DNA of 64,000 nucleotides from Symbiodinium natans (GCA_905221605.1 CAJNDS010002513.1:246001-310000); one strand, 5' to 3'; shown: positions 1-12,249, numbered from the stretch's first letter. The notes: generated by a model not told the origin, from the sequence alone. Program-made: numbers and translations.

Positions 1-79
1 ACTCGCAGCCCGTTGTCATCTTGTAGAAGCCCAGCTGTTGACGACCTGCGGTACCATGCACTCCGACAGGCTTAACATG

Positions 80-397
80 TCACGAAGGCAAAGAGGCACC
101 TTCCAGGTCCTGTCCCTGGAAGGTCATCCTCGTGGCCTCCACACGGGTTGCGATGTCCGGCACTTGGGGGCTCAGCTTTCTGGGGTGCCCCAGGTTCCCC
201 CCAGATAGAGCAAGGAGTAAGAGATTCAACACATCCGCAGCGTGGACTCCCTTGGCCTCGAAGGGAACAAGCTCCGAGGCAAGGGCGCGGTCGCAGAGAC
301 TCTGCACCTGAGAGTTGTTCCACGTATTCCACGTTGCCACACAGGGCAGCTCTCTTGGGTCACGTGTTGGGATCAGCTCAAACACAAGAATGCCCAC
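80..397 (-). CDS. Unrecognised exon-like open frame
   Basis: I do not recognise this 105-codon frame. It has protein-like composition: a leucine-rich stretch reading LNLLLLAL near the middle, an acidic and hydrophobic mix, and no low-complexity runs. It may be one exon of a split gene continuing beyond the left edge of the window. No domain, signal peptide or catalytic motif is visible. The opposite strand is also open here, so the frame choice is weak. The rest of positions 1-910 holds nothing else I can support. Confidence 0.25.
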   Translation of the reverse strand: MGILVFELIPTRDPRELPCVATWNTWNNSQVQSLCDRALASELVPFEAKGVHAADVLNLLLLALSGGNLGHPRKLSPQVPDIATRVEATRMTFQGQDLEGASLPS

Positions 398-910
398 CCT
401 CGCCTCGCATCAGCCTTGCTTGGTTTGGCTAGCACACTCGGATACTTCACAAGGGCGTCGATCATAAATCGTCTCAAAGGATGGGAAGGTCAGGAACAGA
501 CAAACACAAGAGCCCTTCAAAGGCCCGGGTTTTCGTCGTACTTCATCGTCATTCTTTGCTCTGGCATGAACATCCCGCCTTTCATGTCACTGGTGTGCTC
601 TGGGCTTGGCACTGTGTGTGTAGGCTCCGCATGAAACTCGTGCTGCATTTCGACAACCTCAGACATGACCGCGCCTCTCTTGCATTGCATCTAATCTTCT
701 GCAAGCAACACGTTGCCGCTCATGTCAGACAGCTCTGTCGGTAATCTGCCTCGATCAGGAAGCGCTTTCAAGGGGCTGAGCCGTCTCTTTCCCAGTCTTT
801 CTAGGGGGCTGGATGGGCCTGGGCTGCCTGTAGGCCTGCTGGTGCGCAGGCCGATGTTCCAGCAACACTCTTCCTTCCTATCATGAGGCATGCTAAGGCG
901 TAAGGTTTTG

Positions 911-2533
911 TTAGGGTCTGCTTCTGCTAAGCCTGGGGAAGGGACCCCTCTCCCTGTCCCTCCCTCTCCCGTTCACCTCCTCCCTGCCTCCCTTGCACCT
1001 CTTCTTCCTTCCGCCTAGCAGCATGACCCACAACTGAGTCGCACCGCAGAGCTGACTCGCTGCGTGTTTTTGCTGCTTTCTGCTTCCGCTTCTTATCCCC
1101 CTCTGTCTTCCTTTCCTTCGGCAAGTAACGTTGCCCAGCGTGCTGGTAACAGCCACGATGCCTTTGATGTCAATCTTTTCGGGCACGGCCTTTCGCATAT
1201 GGGGCTTTGCAGCTCTCCACTCCCAGATCCTGCAGCATCTCACCCAGCCTCCGTCGGTGCCGGCTGGGGCTGCACTACAGGCTCCTGGCACTCCTTGGAT
1301 GAAGTGTCTTAGAGCATCAGGCACTCTTGCATGATCCTGCACGCTAATTACTCTCATTGTTCTCATGCAATTCACCTCAAGCCCCTGTACCATGTTTCTC
1401 CAAAATCCACACTCTGAGTACGTCTTTATGGCGTCGTCGGGGCAGATGCTGCGAATGTCCTGTAAATTACGGAGCCTGGACCTCGCTGTCCATATGAAGT
1501 GCACACTACTACTGGGTATTGCCCATGTTCCAGATTCAGGCAAGGGGCTGACAGAGAAACGACACCTGAGTCATCATCACGTGAGGGCGGTGATGATAGT
1601 TCTTGACACTTGAGACTTGAGCATGAGCAAGCAACAAGCGGCAGAGCAAGCTGAAGTAGCAGCAGTGGCACCCTGGTGGCGCTCTGGGAAGTTCTGCTTC
1701 CGCAAGACTTGCTACCATGACACCAGAGCGATCGATCGCGAAGCGCTTCTTCCTGGCCGGTACAATTGCCAGGAATGAAACTAAACAAAGAGACAAAGAG
1801 CCCCAAAATACGGGAAAAACAAAAACGCATTGCTAGGGTCCTATCTCTTGCACCGAAACCGGATTCAATTTCCCATCTTTCAAGGATTCCCCAAAGGCAT
1901 CCCGAATCCTGGTGTGAGCATCTTGCAATTTTTTGCAAAACCTCTACATGCACAGCAGGTTCATGTACCCATCATGTACCTCTGCATGTCGGTGTCCATG
2001 CATGTGTGTGTGATGATGCAAGAACCCATCTATAACTTCTAGAATGTCTCTCTCGACCTCTCACAGCAGGCTTGGACTTGGACATGCTTGGAGGCACGAC
2101 CCCGTTTGCGCCCAGTCAGCTGTGCGTGGCTTAGGGCTTAGGAGCATTGGCCGCCGGCAATGCGACACCCTCCCACACATGGCAAACAAAATGGCTTAAG
2201 AAACCTCACTGCTCATATTGGCTTGGCTGAGACCAGCCACCAATTTCTTGTGCAGCATTTGGTCGTAGGTGACATTGGCACTAGGAATGCCTCTGTGGGG
2301 CTCCCCGCGGGCATGAGTCAAGTCGCATAAAGAAGTTCGTCTCTTATTGCTTCTGCTGTTTTGTAGTGATTTTCTTTCTTTGTTCATTTCTTTTGCTCTT
2401 TGTTTCTGCGATTTCTTTCTCGGAATCCTTTTCTTTCTTGTCTGGGCTTGGAGGCCGCAGCCCTCAGTTTTTCTTTCTTTCACGGGGCCTGGTGCGTGCC
2501 CTTCTGGCGTAGTTTGCGCGCCCCTCTTTCTCT
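911..2533. other. Stretch without a supportable gene
   Basis: Open frames exist on both strands. A minus-strand frame at about 1150-1440 has plausible amino-acid composition with several Trp and Cys residues, but no recognisable domain. I see no repeats apart from a pyrimidine-rich patch at about 940-1015. Confidence 0.4.
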
Positions 2534-2729
2534 CTTCTTCTCCTCCTCCTCTTCTTCCTTCTTCTTCTTCTTCTTCTTCTGCTTCTTCTGCTTCTTCTTA
2601 TTATTCTTATTCTTCTTCTTCTTCTTCTTCGTCTTCTTCTTCTTCTTCTTTCTTCTTCTTCTTCTTCTTCTTCTTCTTCTTCTTCTTCTTCTTCTTCTTC
2701 TTCTTCTTCTTCTTCTTCTTCTTCTTCTT

Positions 2730-2777
<48 letters not shown>

Positions 2778-2845
2778 TTCTTCTTCTTCTTCTTCTTCTT
2801 CTTCTTCTTCTTCTTCTTCTTCTTCTTCTTCTTCTTCTTCTTCTG
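2534..2845 (+). repeat. (TTC)n / (GAA)n microsatellite
   Basis: About 310 bases are almost pure TTC triplets on the plus strand, interrupted by a few TGC, TTA, GTC and TCC variants. This creates long Phe/Ser/Leu open frames on plus and Glu/Lys/Arg frames on minus, which are not genes. Long GAA/TTC tracts are known to be able to form triplex DNA. Confidence 0.95.
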
Positions 2846-3943
2846 CTGCTGGGCTTGGCGGCCAGGCTCTCTCTCTCTTTCTTCTGCGTCCTGCCTCCTG
2901 AAAGGGGTATTTGTTGATGCCCACTCAACAGCTGTGCATTCTGCGGCCCTTGTGCCTCAGGAGAAAGTCACTCAACGGCTCAGGGCAGCCCAGGATGTTC
3001 AGCGCAGTCTTCACCGTCCTGAGACGACGCATGGTTCAGCAAGGCCCATGTCAGGCTGAGCCCCCCCAGCCCCACAAATGCAAACGCAGTTTTTCGCACC
3101 AAGGTGCGCTCCAAATTTGTGGGTGTAGAGCAAGCCCAACTCTGCAGAAGAGAGCGGACGAGCCTCTGTAGCTTCGAAGCTGCTGCGAACCCACCCTACT
3201 TAGTAAACGGCGACGTCCTTCGTGAGTTGGGTGGCACTCGAGGGCCAGCTACTTTATCTGCACCGTTCTCTCTTCTCTAAAGACATACCACAGAAACACC
3301 ATTTGGTGCCTTGAGGAGCTGCGCCAACTGATCAGTGAACGTCGTCTCACTGGCTTGGACTCTGAGGCTCAGCGCCTGTCAGCAAAGCGGCACACGAGTT
3401 GAATCCTCATTTGTGGGTCATAGTGAATCCAGTGAGGTTGTGCATGCGACATGCAACTCAAGACTTGTCTGCTTAGCACTGAAGGTCCCGCATTGAAGCG
3501 TCAAGCTATGCTGGGCCAACGCGGTTAGTGCACACGTGGCGTTTTGCTGGCACTTGGCCATGGGCGTGCCGGCGACGGCCCAACTTCCGACAAATTGCGG
3601 CGGGGCCGGGCAACGAAAGGGACTCAAGGGAAACGGAGCTGGCGAGGCGGGGCTCCTTTGCAAGGATTTTCGACTACTCGAGCTACTCAAGAAAAATCTA
3701 CAATCGAGGCATTAACGTACAATACAAGAGAGGGGAGGGTTTTTGTTCGTCGATAAATCAATTCTTTTGAGGTCCCGGACGGCGCCTAAGATGCCTAAGT
3801 GCCTTCGATCTGTGTCCCGCCTGACCCTCGAGCAAATTGAGATCGCCAAGCCTGCATCTTCAGTCAGGACGCACAGCAACAAAAAGAGAAGTGGGGGAGA
3901 GAAGCGGAGAGAAGCGCGGCCAAAGGTAACCCGGCAGCCCTGC
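2846..3943. other. Stretch without a supportable gene
   Basis: Only short overlapping frames are present. I see no conserved motif and no repeat. Confidence 0.5.
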
Positions 3944-4163
3944 CTCTGGTCATCCTTGAGGCTGGCCCCATCGAGCTGCAAGTCCTGCAGCAGACGGAGA
4001 GAAACCCTCCCGGATTCTGGTGGTCAGGCAGAGATACATCGAATCTCGGAAGAGATGCAGTGGCCCTCCTGTTCCGGGAAGGGGACAGGCTCCACAAGGG
4101 TCACACGCTGCTTCAGGCGCTGCACTGTGTCGGAAGGCTTCACGACCAAGGACAGCTTGTTGC
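3944..4163 (-). CDS. Ubiquitin-like domain, two exons of a split gene
   Basis: The first exon (about 4163 to 4069) reads a ubiquitin-like beta-grasp start with the motif KLSLVVKPSDTVQRLKQRV followed by PFPEQ. This matches the shape of ubiquitin-fold domains: hydrophobic strand, then S/D-T-V, then an amphipathic helix ending near I/V-P-x-x-Q. The frame then runs out of homology. A second exon (about 3984 to 3944) begins after CTGCAG and reads DLQLDGASLKDDQR, the expected next strand and turn (L-x-x-D/A-G-x-x-L-x-D). Joining the two needs an intron with a GA donor (CAG|GAGGG) and an AG|G acceptor, the style seen in the channel gene at 21-28 kb. Flanking exons were not found, so the host protein (a UBL receptor, a ubiquitin fusion, or other) is unknown. 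Confidence 0.5.
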
Positions 4164-4778
4164 CTCGTTGCTGCAGGCATCTGTGCGCCGCGGCACTTTC
4201 AAGTGCACCCACTGCCAACTTTTGAACGAGCCATGGTCCAGTTTCATTCCGAGAGTCTGCTGGTCCCTTTGACCTCATGCAAGCTAGGTCTGAGCACGTC
4301 TGGTCAGCGATGCCGCTTTAAGAAGCAGCGATGGGACGTCCCGTGACGACACTGCCAGCTTTCAGACAAGGTCGCCTTGGTGTCTGTGGCAAAATGGATG
4401 TCCACAGTTACCTGGCATTTTTGCATCAGACAATTCGGCAAAAGATAGTGCACGCGCCTCTGTGAGTGCCTATGCCAAGAATGGCTGAGACTGTGACGAA
4501 AATGAGGCATGATCTGACTTGCCGTGCCTTCATGATAAGGATACGGAATCGACTCGACGAGAATGGAATGACAGGCTGTTCAGCCTGCACCATGCTTGTG
4601 TATGTACATGCACGTCTTGGGAACCAGGACCCACCTCCAGTCTTTGTTGCAGTTGCCCCGTGTTCCGTTCTTGAAGGCCAAGGCGATTTAGAGGAGAGCT
4701 ATGCAAAAACGGGGGTGGCTCGCAAGAAACGATCTTGTTGACGCAGCCTTTTGGGAGACAGCCATTAGGAACGCTTGT

Positions 4779-5560
4779 TCAAATGTCTGTCCCGGAGTGC
4801 AACTTGCATCTCTCTGGCCTGACAGAATTTCTTGAAGACCACGGCAAGCAAATGCCTCTGGAGCTGTCGGCAGGCACAGAGGGAAGGAGGCTTCGTCCAG
4901 GCTCCGTGGTACGAGTAGCATTCGAACTTTCAAAGACCCCAGCCGGAACTTGCTTGTAATCTCGGATTGGCGACTCAACAACCCGGATCACAGGGTTGCC
5001 GGACACCGCTATTACTATTTGTGCTTCTTTCGTGTGCAAAGAACTCAAAAGAACCAGCCTTGAACTGCGATTGAGAGCTGATGGGAGGAGTGAGTCTACA
5101 CCTCCAGCTGCTTTGCACCAGAATGGCTGCGGGGCACGTAACTTGAGAACTTGGAGGACCTTGCCAGATTGATCTTGATCTTGCTTAGCGTCGCCCCCGC
5201 CCCCCCCCCCCCCCCCCCCCCCCCCTCCAGTTCGCGACTTGCTTTGTGAGAACCAAGGTTCAGGGTTGTACGTTGCAAGATCAGCTCTCTTCCGATGGCC
5301 TGGCAAGTCCTGGGAACGGCGGTGGCATGGTCACCTGCCACAGTGGGGGGCACTGTAAATTCAGGAAAGCCGACGGCAAAATGCCTTTCTTCGATCAACC
5401 AGACTTTCGACTCGCAACGTCCGACAAAAGAGAAGACATCCACTGGCCAAAGTCCTGGTGGGTTTTGGCACTGCCAAGGTGCCGGAATTGGGTTGAACTC
5501 CGAGGGCTTCAGAAATTGCTCGAGGTCCTTGGGGTACAGACCTTGGCTACGGGTACACAA
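4779..5560 (-). CDS. Possible exons of an unrecognised protein
   Basis: Two minus frames here have protein-like composition. One (about 5250-5560) contains KDLEQFLKPSEFNPIPAPW and a following Cys/Trp-containing segment. The other (about 4780-5040) contains VSGNPVIRVVESPIRDYK. I do not recognise either, and no domain can be assigned. A pure C run separates them. They may be exons of one gene or chance open frames. Confidence 0.25.
5197..5225 (+). repeat. Poly-C run
   Basis: A run of about 23 C on the plus strand (G on minus) interrupts the surrounding sequence. It is a homopolymer of a kind prone to length errors. Confidence 0.9.
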
Positions 5561-7557
5561 CGGTTTTTCAATCCCGCTTAGGGAGTTGTCCCCATGGAAT
5601 CTGAACGAATCAGTTGCATCATCGGCGGGATCTTAGGATCAGCATGATCCCCGCCACCCGATGACCGGCGAGAATTGTAACTATGGACTCACACTCACCT
5701 ATTTTGAGGAAGAGTACGCAACAAGAGTTTCTTGCACAAAAAACTCGCCTGCAACACCATGCAACCCGAAATCTGCGGGTGTTCACTGATCATCACTGCT
5801 GTCCTGCTGTCCGGTGTTGTTCAAGTTTTGGTGCGTTCTTGCTGAGGGCCTGTCTGAGTTCTTTCAGCTTCGTCTTGAAGTGAAGATCAGCTCGCTGAGG
5901 GATACCACTGATCATGAGGAACATGGTATTCGGGTTACAGTTGCCAGGGCATCGCGGCTGATGGAAGATCCAAGCAGGATTAAGAAGTACACTACGGCCT
6001 GAGCAGAGGCTTGTCTTCAGGCCCCGGCGATGCGCCGTGCCGTGGCCACCATCGCAGTACGAGCGGCTAACAGCTCCACCAGCGACCAATGCCGCTGCAG
6101 CTCCACCTACAGCGGGGTTCAGAGTACCGCATCCGAAGCGATTCATCGTGTTCCCGTCGTGCCAATCGAAACCCCAAAGCAGTGTTTTGCTACGCACTTC
6201 ACCTACCACTACATACAACCAAACCATGACCTTTCAGCCACCCATGCCCTCACGTGCTTGATTCGGCCTAATGCCCGCGCGGCCCAAAGCCAGTCGGAGC
6301 GCTCGTCAGAGCCAGCCGCCACGGGCAAGGCCCGCCTGGCTGACAATTTCTTCAGTGGCAGTGGCCGGCAGCGGACAAAGCTCAGCAGTTCAAGCAGTTC
6401 AAGTCGGAGCAGGGGAAGCGAACACTCTCTGAACCGAATGAATTACTCGCCTTGTGGGTTCCTGCCTGCCGGGCACTGCTATTCTTCTCACCGATTGCCA
6501 CAGCAGCCTCTTCAAAGGCGGCCACAAGTCCATGATGCACAACCCCAAGCAGCGCACACTCAGAAAGCCTCATCCTCGACCCATCCCATGGCAGTTGCGC
6601 CTTGCAGCGCCACGCCGCACAGCAGGTGCCATGGGCCGGTCGGAGAGACTCTTTGCGAGGAGGTGTGAAAGATCTGACAGCCCGAGGCTTCAGTTCAGGG
6701 TTGAAGGGTTGGCTGAGGTACGTAGGCACTGGCCTTGTGTGCACCAGCACCGAGAGTGGAAACCGCAGTGCTTTGGGCTGACAACTTTTTCCATGGAAGT
6801 GGAGGAGGACTTCAACGATTGGCGGCAAATCGGCGGGCAGGCTATGAGAACGCACGCCGCGTGCTGTCGCTGCCAACATGTTTTGGACCAAAGCCAAGTT
6901 CACACAACATGCATCAGCCAGGCAGCTCGGGCCCTGTTTCTCCCTGCAGGCTGGGCAAGGCACTTGTTTAGACGGAGGCGCCTGATGCCCGAGTTCTTGC
7001 CAGAGCGCCCAACTCCTGAGTCCGAGAGTTGGGAGCAGATTTCGCTTCATGCCCATGTCTGCAGCTCAAGGTTTGTGGGCTGCGTCGTTCAAAGATCTTG
7101 GGAGTTCTATAGGCTAACTCCACCCGTCACGAGGTTCGTTTTCTGGTTCCTGGCGTGTTTGGATCATAGAGGCTTCCACAAGACCCTAGTTCGGAGAAAA
7201 GAACTATATATCTTTGAAGATACCCTTTTCGCCCAGATTCGTTCCTTCATCGACGTCCTCGTATCTCACGGGCGATAAGCATGCCACTTCTACCCCAAGG
7301 CCTAAGCGCAATGCACCAAGAGAGGAACCCATAGTTGAGGCACCATGGAACTTGGCAGCCCATCCTGGTAGAAGCTGAAAAGAGCCTTCGTCGAAGCTCG
7401 ACGGTTGCTTGATAACTATGCTCAGATCAGTACCCGAGTGAAGAGGGAAAACGCCGAGGGAACTGGCTCAAATCGTATCACAGCAGGTTCGGAGTCAGCC
7501 TGCGTCAGAGGACGTCGTCGCAAAAGTGAGGACCTCCCCCGCCCTTTTTGCAGACGC
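5561..7557. other. Stretch without an assignable gene
   Basis: Long open frames occur on both strands, for example 6382-7056 on minus and 6454-7278 on plus. Neither shows a recognisable domain, and the two overlap almost completely, so at most one could be coding. A minus-strand exon-like segment near 5800-5900 reads a basic, helix-like sequence (DLHFKTKLKELRQALSKN). I cannot assign function. Confidence 0.35.
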
Positions 7558-8364
7558 TCACATGCCGAATCGGCGCATCAACAGACTCCAGAGCTTGTAG
7601 AAATCTGACCCGGCATAGTAAACATGCCATGTGTTCAGAAGCAGCGCTTCAACTAAAATGTCAATGTTGACATCCACCACTTGCCTGATGACTTTGGCAT
7701 CCAGGCTGAAACCAGCAGAACCCCAAGTGTCTGCAGGTATGCCCAGGTGCAGACAATCTGCCTCACTGAACGGTTCGAAGAGGCCTAGGAATGACACTGC
7801 AAAAAATATCAGCCAAGCATTCAGAAAATTCGTCGTGAATAGGCGCCAAAGCAACTCGGATGGATCCTCGCCATCTAACGCCTCTCCCTCATATGCCCGT
7901 GCATAGGAAGCACTGCTGAGCCAACAAGCGGCAAGCACAACTCCATGCTTCACCTCCGGGCTGGCGAAATTTGGCCCAGTGGCGCTGCCGAATATCAGCC
8001 ACAGCGGCGTGTAGATCCCGCTACCGGACAGCAGAAATGCTTCGAAGGTGGGAATCATCATGCTTATCGCCAGGTCTCCAGCGACACATTCAAAGGACAT
8101 CCGTGCGGCACGGGCTTGGACGTTGCCTCGCTGCTGAGCAGCACCACGCCGCCACCGACGTGCGAGATGAGGCTTCAGCACGCGCGGGCACAGCAGTGAC
8201 ATGATGCCTAGAGCACTCTGACACAATGACGCTGTGGTGCACGCCGCACCTCTCTGCCCGTACGTCCGGCTACTTCTTGAGGAATGCACGAGCACCTGCA
8301 CCCCACAGCTGGCCGCAATACCAGGGCGCCACGCGCATTTGCAAGCCATGACTATGCCACGCAC
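7558..8364 (-). CDS. Multi-pass membrane protein, C-terminal exon (unrecognised)
   Basis: This is a 268-codon frame ending at a TGA at 7558. The C-terminal ~180 residues look like real protein, with three to four hydrophobic spans: around DLAISMMIPTFEAFLLSG, around HGVVLAACWLSSASYA, and around FLNAWLIFFAVSFLGLF. These alternate with acidic loops (EGEALDGEDPSE). The first ~80 residues are Arg/Ser/Cys-rich and may be intron or another frame. No family is recognised. The MATE-like exon at about 8.96-9.07 kb lies upstream on the same strand, so this could be the end of the same gene, but that link is inference. Confidence 0.4.
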   Translation of the reverse strand: MRGIVMACKCAWRPGIAASCGVQVLVHSSRSSRTYGQRGAACTTASLCQSALGIMSLLCPRVLKPHLARRWRRGAAQQRGNVQARAARMSFECVAGDLAISMMIPTFEAFLLSGSGIYTPLWLIFGSATGPNFASPEVKHGVVLAACWLSSASYARAYEGEALDGEDPSELLWRLFTTNFLNAWLIFFAVSFLGLFEPFSEADCLHLGIPADTWGSAGFSLDAKVIRQVVDVNIDILVEALLLNTWHVYYAGSDFYKLWSLLMRRFGM

Positions 8365-8954
8365 CTAAACTTCCTAAACTCCAGAAATCTTCGAGCCAAC
8401 TGCCAGCAAGTGCCAACAGCATGCTCAACACGTCACAACCCGCTGAGCTCGCCTGGTCTAACCTGGAAGAAATGCGAGCCGCCTGCACTAACACTGTCGG
8501 ACCATCTAACATCATCTAACCAGTCCGTGGTCACATGCTCTTATCCGGATGGCATCGGTCAGCGTGGTAAGACTGTCACTTTGCAGGTCTTGGCAGCTCT
8601 CCGTAAGAGAGAATCGTGCAGGAAAGCTGCATCCACGTCTATGTACAAGGACCAAACTGGCTACCGCTGTCGGCTGAACCGGGCTGTGAAGGCTTGAGGT
8701 GTGTTGGATAACTTGTCAATTTGGGTGCGCACAGGCTTTTGTCTTGAAGGCAAACTTGGGTTTCAACTATTGATTTCTTCGAGCTCTCTGCCGTGAGTCT
8801 CCGGGAATCCGGTCGCCACAATCAAGGCTGTAAGGAGCTGTCCGCATGCCATAAGCCTCGCAACACCAAGGGCTCTGAAGGGCGAATTCGTTCGCGACAC
8901 GTCTTCTTTCAAGTCAATTTGCCTCGGGTGACCTTGCGTATGTGCGAATGCATG

Positions 8955-9074
8955 TGAAAAAGCCACCCAGAGGATAGCGCGCCTGGTGGCCTGCTCTGCG
9001 CCGAGGAAATCCCCAAGCCGCGTGGCTGTCAAGAGGCCTGGGCCGTTCCGCGAAATCTGGCTTGAGCGCGACAT
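8955..9074 (-). CDS. MATE-transporter-like exon fragment
   Basis: The frame reads GLLTATRLGDFLGAEQATRR followed by a hydrophobic segment (AILWVAFSHAFA). The pattern A-x-T-R-L/V-G-x-x-L-G-A-x-x-x-x-x-A/R-R is the repeat signature of MATE-family drug/cation antiporters. Only one motif copy is visible, and the frame beyond it is not clearly coding. Treat it as one exon of a split membrane-transporter gene, or a relic. Confidence 0.35.
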
Positions 9075-9969
9075 TCAAGTGACAGTTCAGTGAGTCAGCA
9101 GTGAGTCAGTGTTCACGCAGCGCGGCCGAGCAGCCCAATGGACCACCAAGACCGCCGATCAGAACCAGGAGGCCCTGCAAAGTGCCAAAACTTAAACTCC
9201 TCAACAATCTCAACACTTCGCTGCCGCGACGGGAGGGGGCCTACGGTCAGCCTGGCTCAAAAAATCTGAAAGCCGTCTGGTGAATTTTAGAGAGGACATC
9301 AGCAAACAGCGTTGACGTCTGCAGGGGAAGTAGCAACGCTGCGATTGTTTGGATGCTCCCGGTGATCTGCATGTCACCGGGCAGAAGCCACAAGAAAGCT
9401 TGACAGCTTGCTTTCCCACTTTCAGGATCCCATTCGCAATCGCCTGACAGCCGTTGACAGCAAAACGAGGTGTTTAGTGTCGCGTTTCAGCGCGCGTTTG
9501 GCTGCCTACCCAAGGAACATGTTTCATCCCAGTCAGCCCGATGTGGGCGTGAGAGGTTCCCACACAGGGGGTTTTCTGGTATCCGTGGCCAGAGCTCAGA
9601 CATCAGCACCTATCCAGCCGCTTTACCAAGGCATACCAAGGCAACTGACTGAAAAAGCAACAAGAATTCCAGACATTCTCAACAGTTGACTGGGCCCGAC
9701 TTGATCTGCTCCGCGGCATGCAAATGAGATTCAACTGGCTACTGCTTGCAGTCAGGGTCGTGGCAGCTAACCAGCTCATCACCCGCCCAAGCCCTATGCT
9801 ACACACAATTTCAAACGTCTCTGCATGGGATGCTTCCGGTGCTTGCCACCTTCTGTGCCAGAGCGAATCGACTCCTTGCAGCTTCGAGGTTGGATTTTGG
9901 ACTTTTGTGCCTGAGCGGAGGTTCTGCCCGAGGTTGGAAAGACCTCACCCCCCATCGCCTGGCACAGAC

Positions 9970-10123
9970 GGATGAAGACTCGGATCTGAACCATCTTGTG
10001 CATCTGCCTGTGATCTAGTGCATCGGCCTGGAAGGTCGTGTCCAAGGCCATGCCCAGCGCGGTCCGTATGCAGAAGATAATGATGATGAAGATGACCTGT
10101 TGGGCATGACCCGCCTCCACCAT
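9970..10123 (-). CDS. Membrane-span exon candidate
   Basis: The frame contains a clear hydrophobic helix (VIFIIIIFCIRTALGMAL) followed by a polar stretch rich in His, Gln and Asp. It is consistent with a single exon of a multi-pass protein on the same strand as the 7.6-9.1 kb candidates. Family not recognised. Confidence 0.3.
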
Positions 10124-10199
10124 TAGTCACCAGCTCCTTACGACGAGTAACTGTCAGAATCCCTGCATGAGACCCTGCGCACACTCAGCTTCCCACGGA

Positions 10200-11310
10200 G
10201 TACGTGCTCCCGGGGCTGATACTATAGAAGAGGAAGTCCTCAGCAGAAGGCCAGTGTCCCAAGAAATGCAAAGGGCGCCCGAATAACATCCGGGCGCGGA
10301 GATGCAACTTGCATGGTCTTCGCAGCATAAAATCTCATCAGATCACAGGGAAAAGAATGAACTCAGACTCATGGTCACGCCTGGATTTCTTGACAAATGC
10401 TAAGAGCCATGCCACCACAGCTTTCAGCGAGATGCCTACAACACCCAGCAACTTCCTGCCATAGCGATCTCCGAGGTAGCCTCATGCATCAACACGTCTC
10501 AATAACAAAACGTTTCCATTTCGAACGTCAGACACGCGAAGGGTTCAGCATTCTTCAATCCTGTTTGGATATTAAAGGCATGTCGTTTGTTGGTCCCCAC
10601 AACAAACTACTAGGCCTTGATGAGATTCAGTAAGGGTAGTATGGTCCTCAGAGTTGATACAGGATCTAAGTTGAAAAGGAGACTAGACTCGGATAAAGGG
10701 TCTTGGTGCCATGGTTTGTCCCAAGCAAGACTTACTATCGTTTTTGCGGTTGGTGCTTTTGGTCGTGCTGATGATCGCGTTGCCCATGCTGATGTTGTGT
10801 TGGTTTCGGTGTTTGGTTTTGGCGGCCTTGCTGAAACCCTCAAACGAAACCACTGAGTGAAGAGGCTGGGCTCTCACCCTCAACATCAATCACAAACAAG
10901 CTGATTTGCGACACTCAAGAATGTAAGAAGTTAAAAATAGGCTTTACCTTTCATGTGCATTCTGGAAACACGAAGGTAACCCCGTAGATGCTCAAGCTTC
11001 TGCTTGAATACTGCCTGGCTGTCGAGACTATAAAAAACCGCTAAGCTCCAAATTCAGGCGCTTCCAATGTACAGAATTCAGGGGTGCACGTGAAACTTCA
11101 AATTTCCCAGTAAACCCATCTGAAAAACATTCATGACATCGAACTTCGCCTTATCCAGGGCAAGTTTCGGCGGCTCAGTAGCTTAATTCTTTGAAGTCGA
11201 AAATTGGGCCTCGAGCCCTTGAAAATTCCAATGAGCCCCGGGGTGTAGTGCAACATCCAACATCGCAACATTCCTTGGTCCATAAATACCCCTCTCATGG
11301 GTTTGGTGCC
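10200..11310. other. Stretch without a gene
   Basis: Only short frames without protein-like features. No repeats stand out. Confidence 0.5.
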
Positions 11311-11450
11311 AGCGCATGTATATGCATGCATGTACATATGTGTATATACACACATACATACGTAAGTACGTACATACATACGTGACATACGTGGCATGCA
11401 TGACACACATGACATACATGACACACATTGTGCATATACAGATGCAGCTC
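11311..11450. repeat. Degenerate ATAC/ACAT/CATG simple repeat
   Basis: Tetranucleotide-like repeats of CATA, TACG and GACA with alternating purine and pyrimidine make Tyr/Thr/Val-rich pseudo-frames on both strands. Confidence 0.85.
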
Positions 11451-11465
11451 TATCTACTTCTTAAA

Positions 11466-12041
11466 CTACCATACTCTTCTGTCCATCCCCGCCCCCCTTG
11501 TCATCTTGGCAGGCTGTGCTGTTGAGCATGCCAAGTGGCCTGCAATGATGAAGGCTGAGAGGGACAGGAGGCCACCGAGCAAGGCCAACTTTGCGAAGCC
11601 CGCCCTTGGAAGAGAGGCATGTAAGAAACGTGACTGCCAACATCTACTCAGCGCCACTGAAACCACGACAGCTGCTCTGCTCACCAAGTGCAGCCGCGAA
11701 GCGCTCCGAATCCATGCACGACTTGGATCTGCTTGGACGAGTAGAAATTGGCAGCGCTTGGAAAAAAGGCACCCAGGAAAGAAGCGAGAATGCAGAACAA
11801 ATGCTGGCGCTTCACCTGACAGCAAGCGTTGCAGGATGGTTTCGCATAGGCCCAAAGGCCCCAAAGCAATCGAGAGAGAGAGAGAGGGAAAAAGCATCAA
11901 AACAGCGAAAGAAAAAAGAGTGGAGAGACCGGCCACCTTGGACCACTTTCTCACATGCCACCGCTTTGCAGCAGATGGTTCCTGCTTGCCACGGCGACCA
12001 ACATCAACCAAAGGCTCATCGTGTGTCAATTCGCAGGGCAA
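11466..12041 (-). CDS. Hydrophobic exon candidates, unrecognised
   Basis: A 191-codon minus frame contains two strongly hydrophobic spans (around STLFSFAVLMLFPSLSLSI and around KLALLGGLLSLSAFIIAG). The overlapping plus frames are Arg/Lys-rich, the usual shadow of a hydrophobic minus frame. It might be membrane-protein exons continuing the 7.6-10.1 kb candidates. No family signature is visible. Confidence 0.25.
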   Translation of the reverse strand: MPCELTHDEPLVDVGRRGKQEPSAAKRWHVRKWSKVAGLSTLFSFAVLMLFPSLSLSIALGPLGLCETILQRLLSGEAPAFVLHSRFFPGCLFSKRCQFLLVQADPSRAWIRSASRLHLVSRAAVVVSVALSRCWQSRFLHASLPRAGFAKLALLGGLLSLSAFIIAGHLACSTAQPAKMTRGAGMDRRVW

Positions 12042-12249
12042 CGAATAAAGTCATAAAGTTCTTGGGGTCATACATGCCAGGAAACAATGTCAATCTCTCT
12101 CGCTCTCTCCCGGTCTTGCAGACCCCCAAAGGGCAAATAGCTTCTTTTGGGCTAAAGACGGGCTTTAAGTTCGGATTTCGAAGCCCAGAAGCCCAGCACC
12201 CCAGTCTCTGAGGGCCACATAAGGCACAGGAGCCTTCAAGCACCGCAGA

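Noticed and set aside
2347-3059. Ser/Phe/Leu-rich and Glu/Lys/Arg-rich frames
   Set aside because: Artefacts of the (TTC)n microsatellite.
6382-7278. Overlapping long frames on both strands
   Set aside because: Neither strand shows a motif and they are mutual shadows; not called as a gene.
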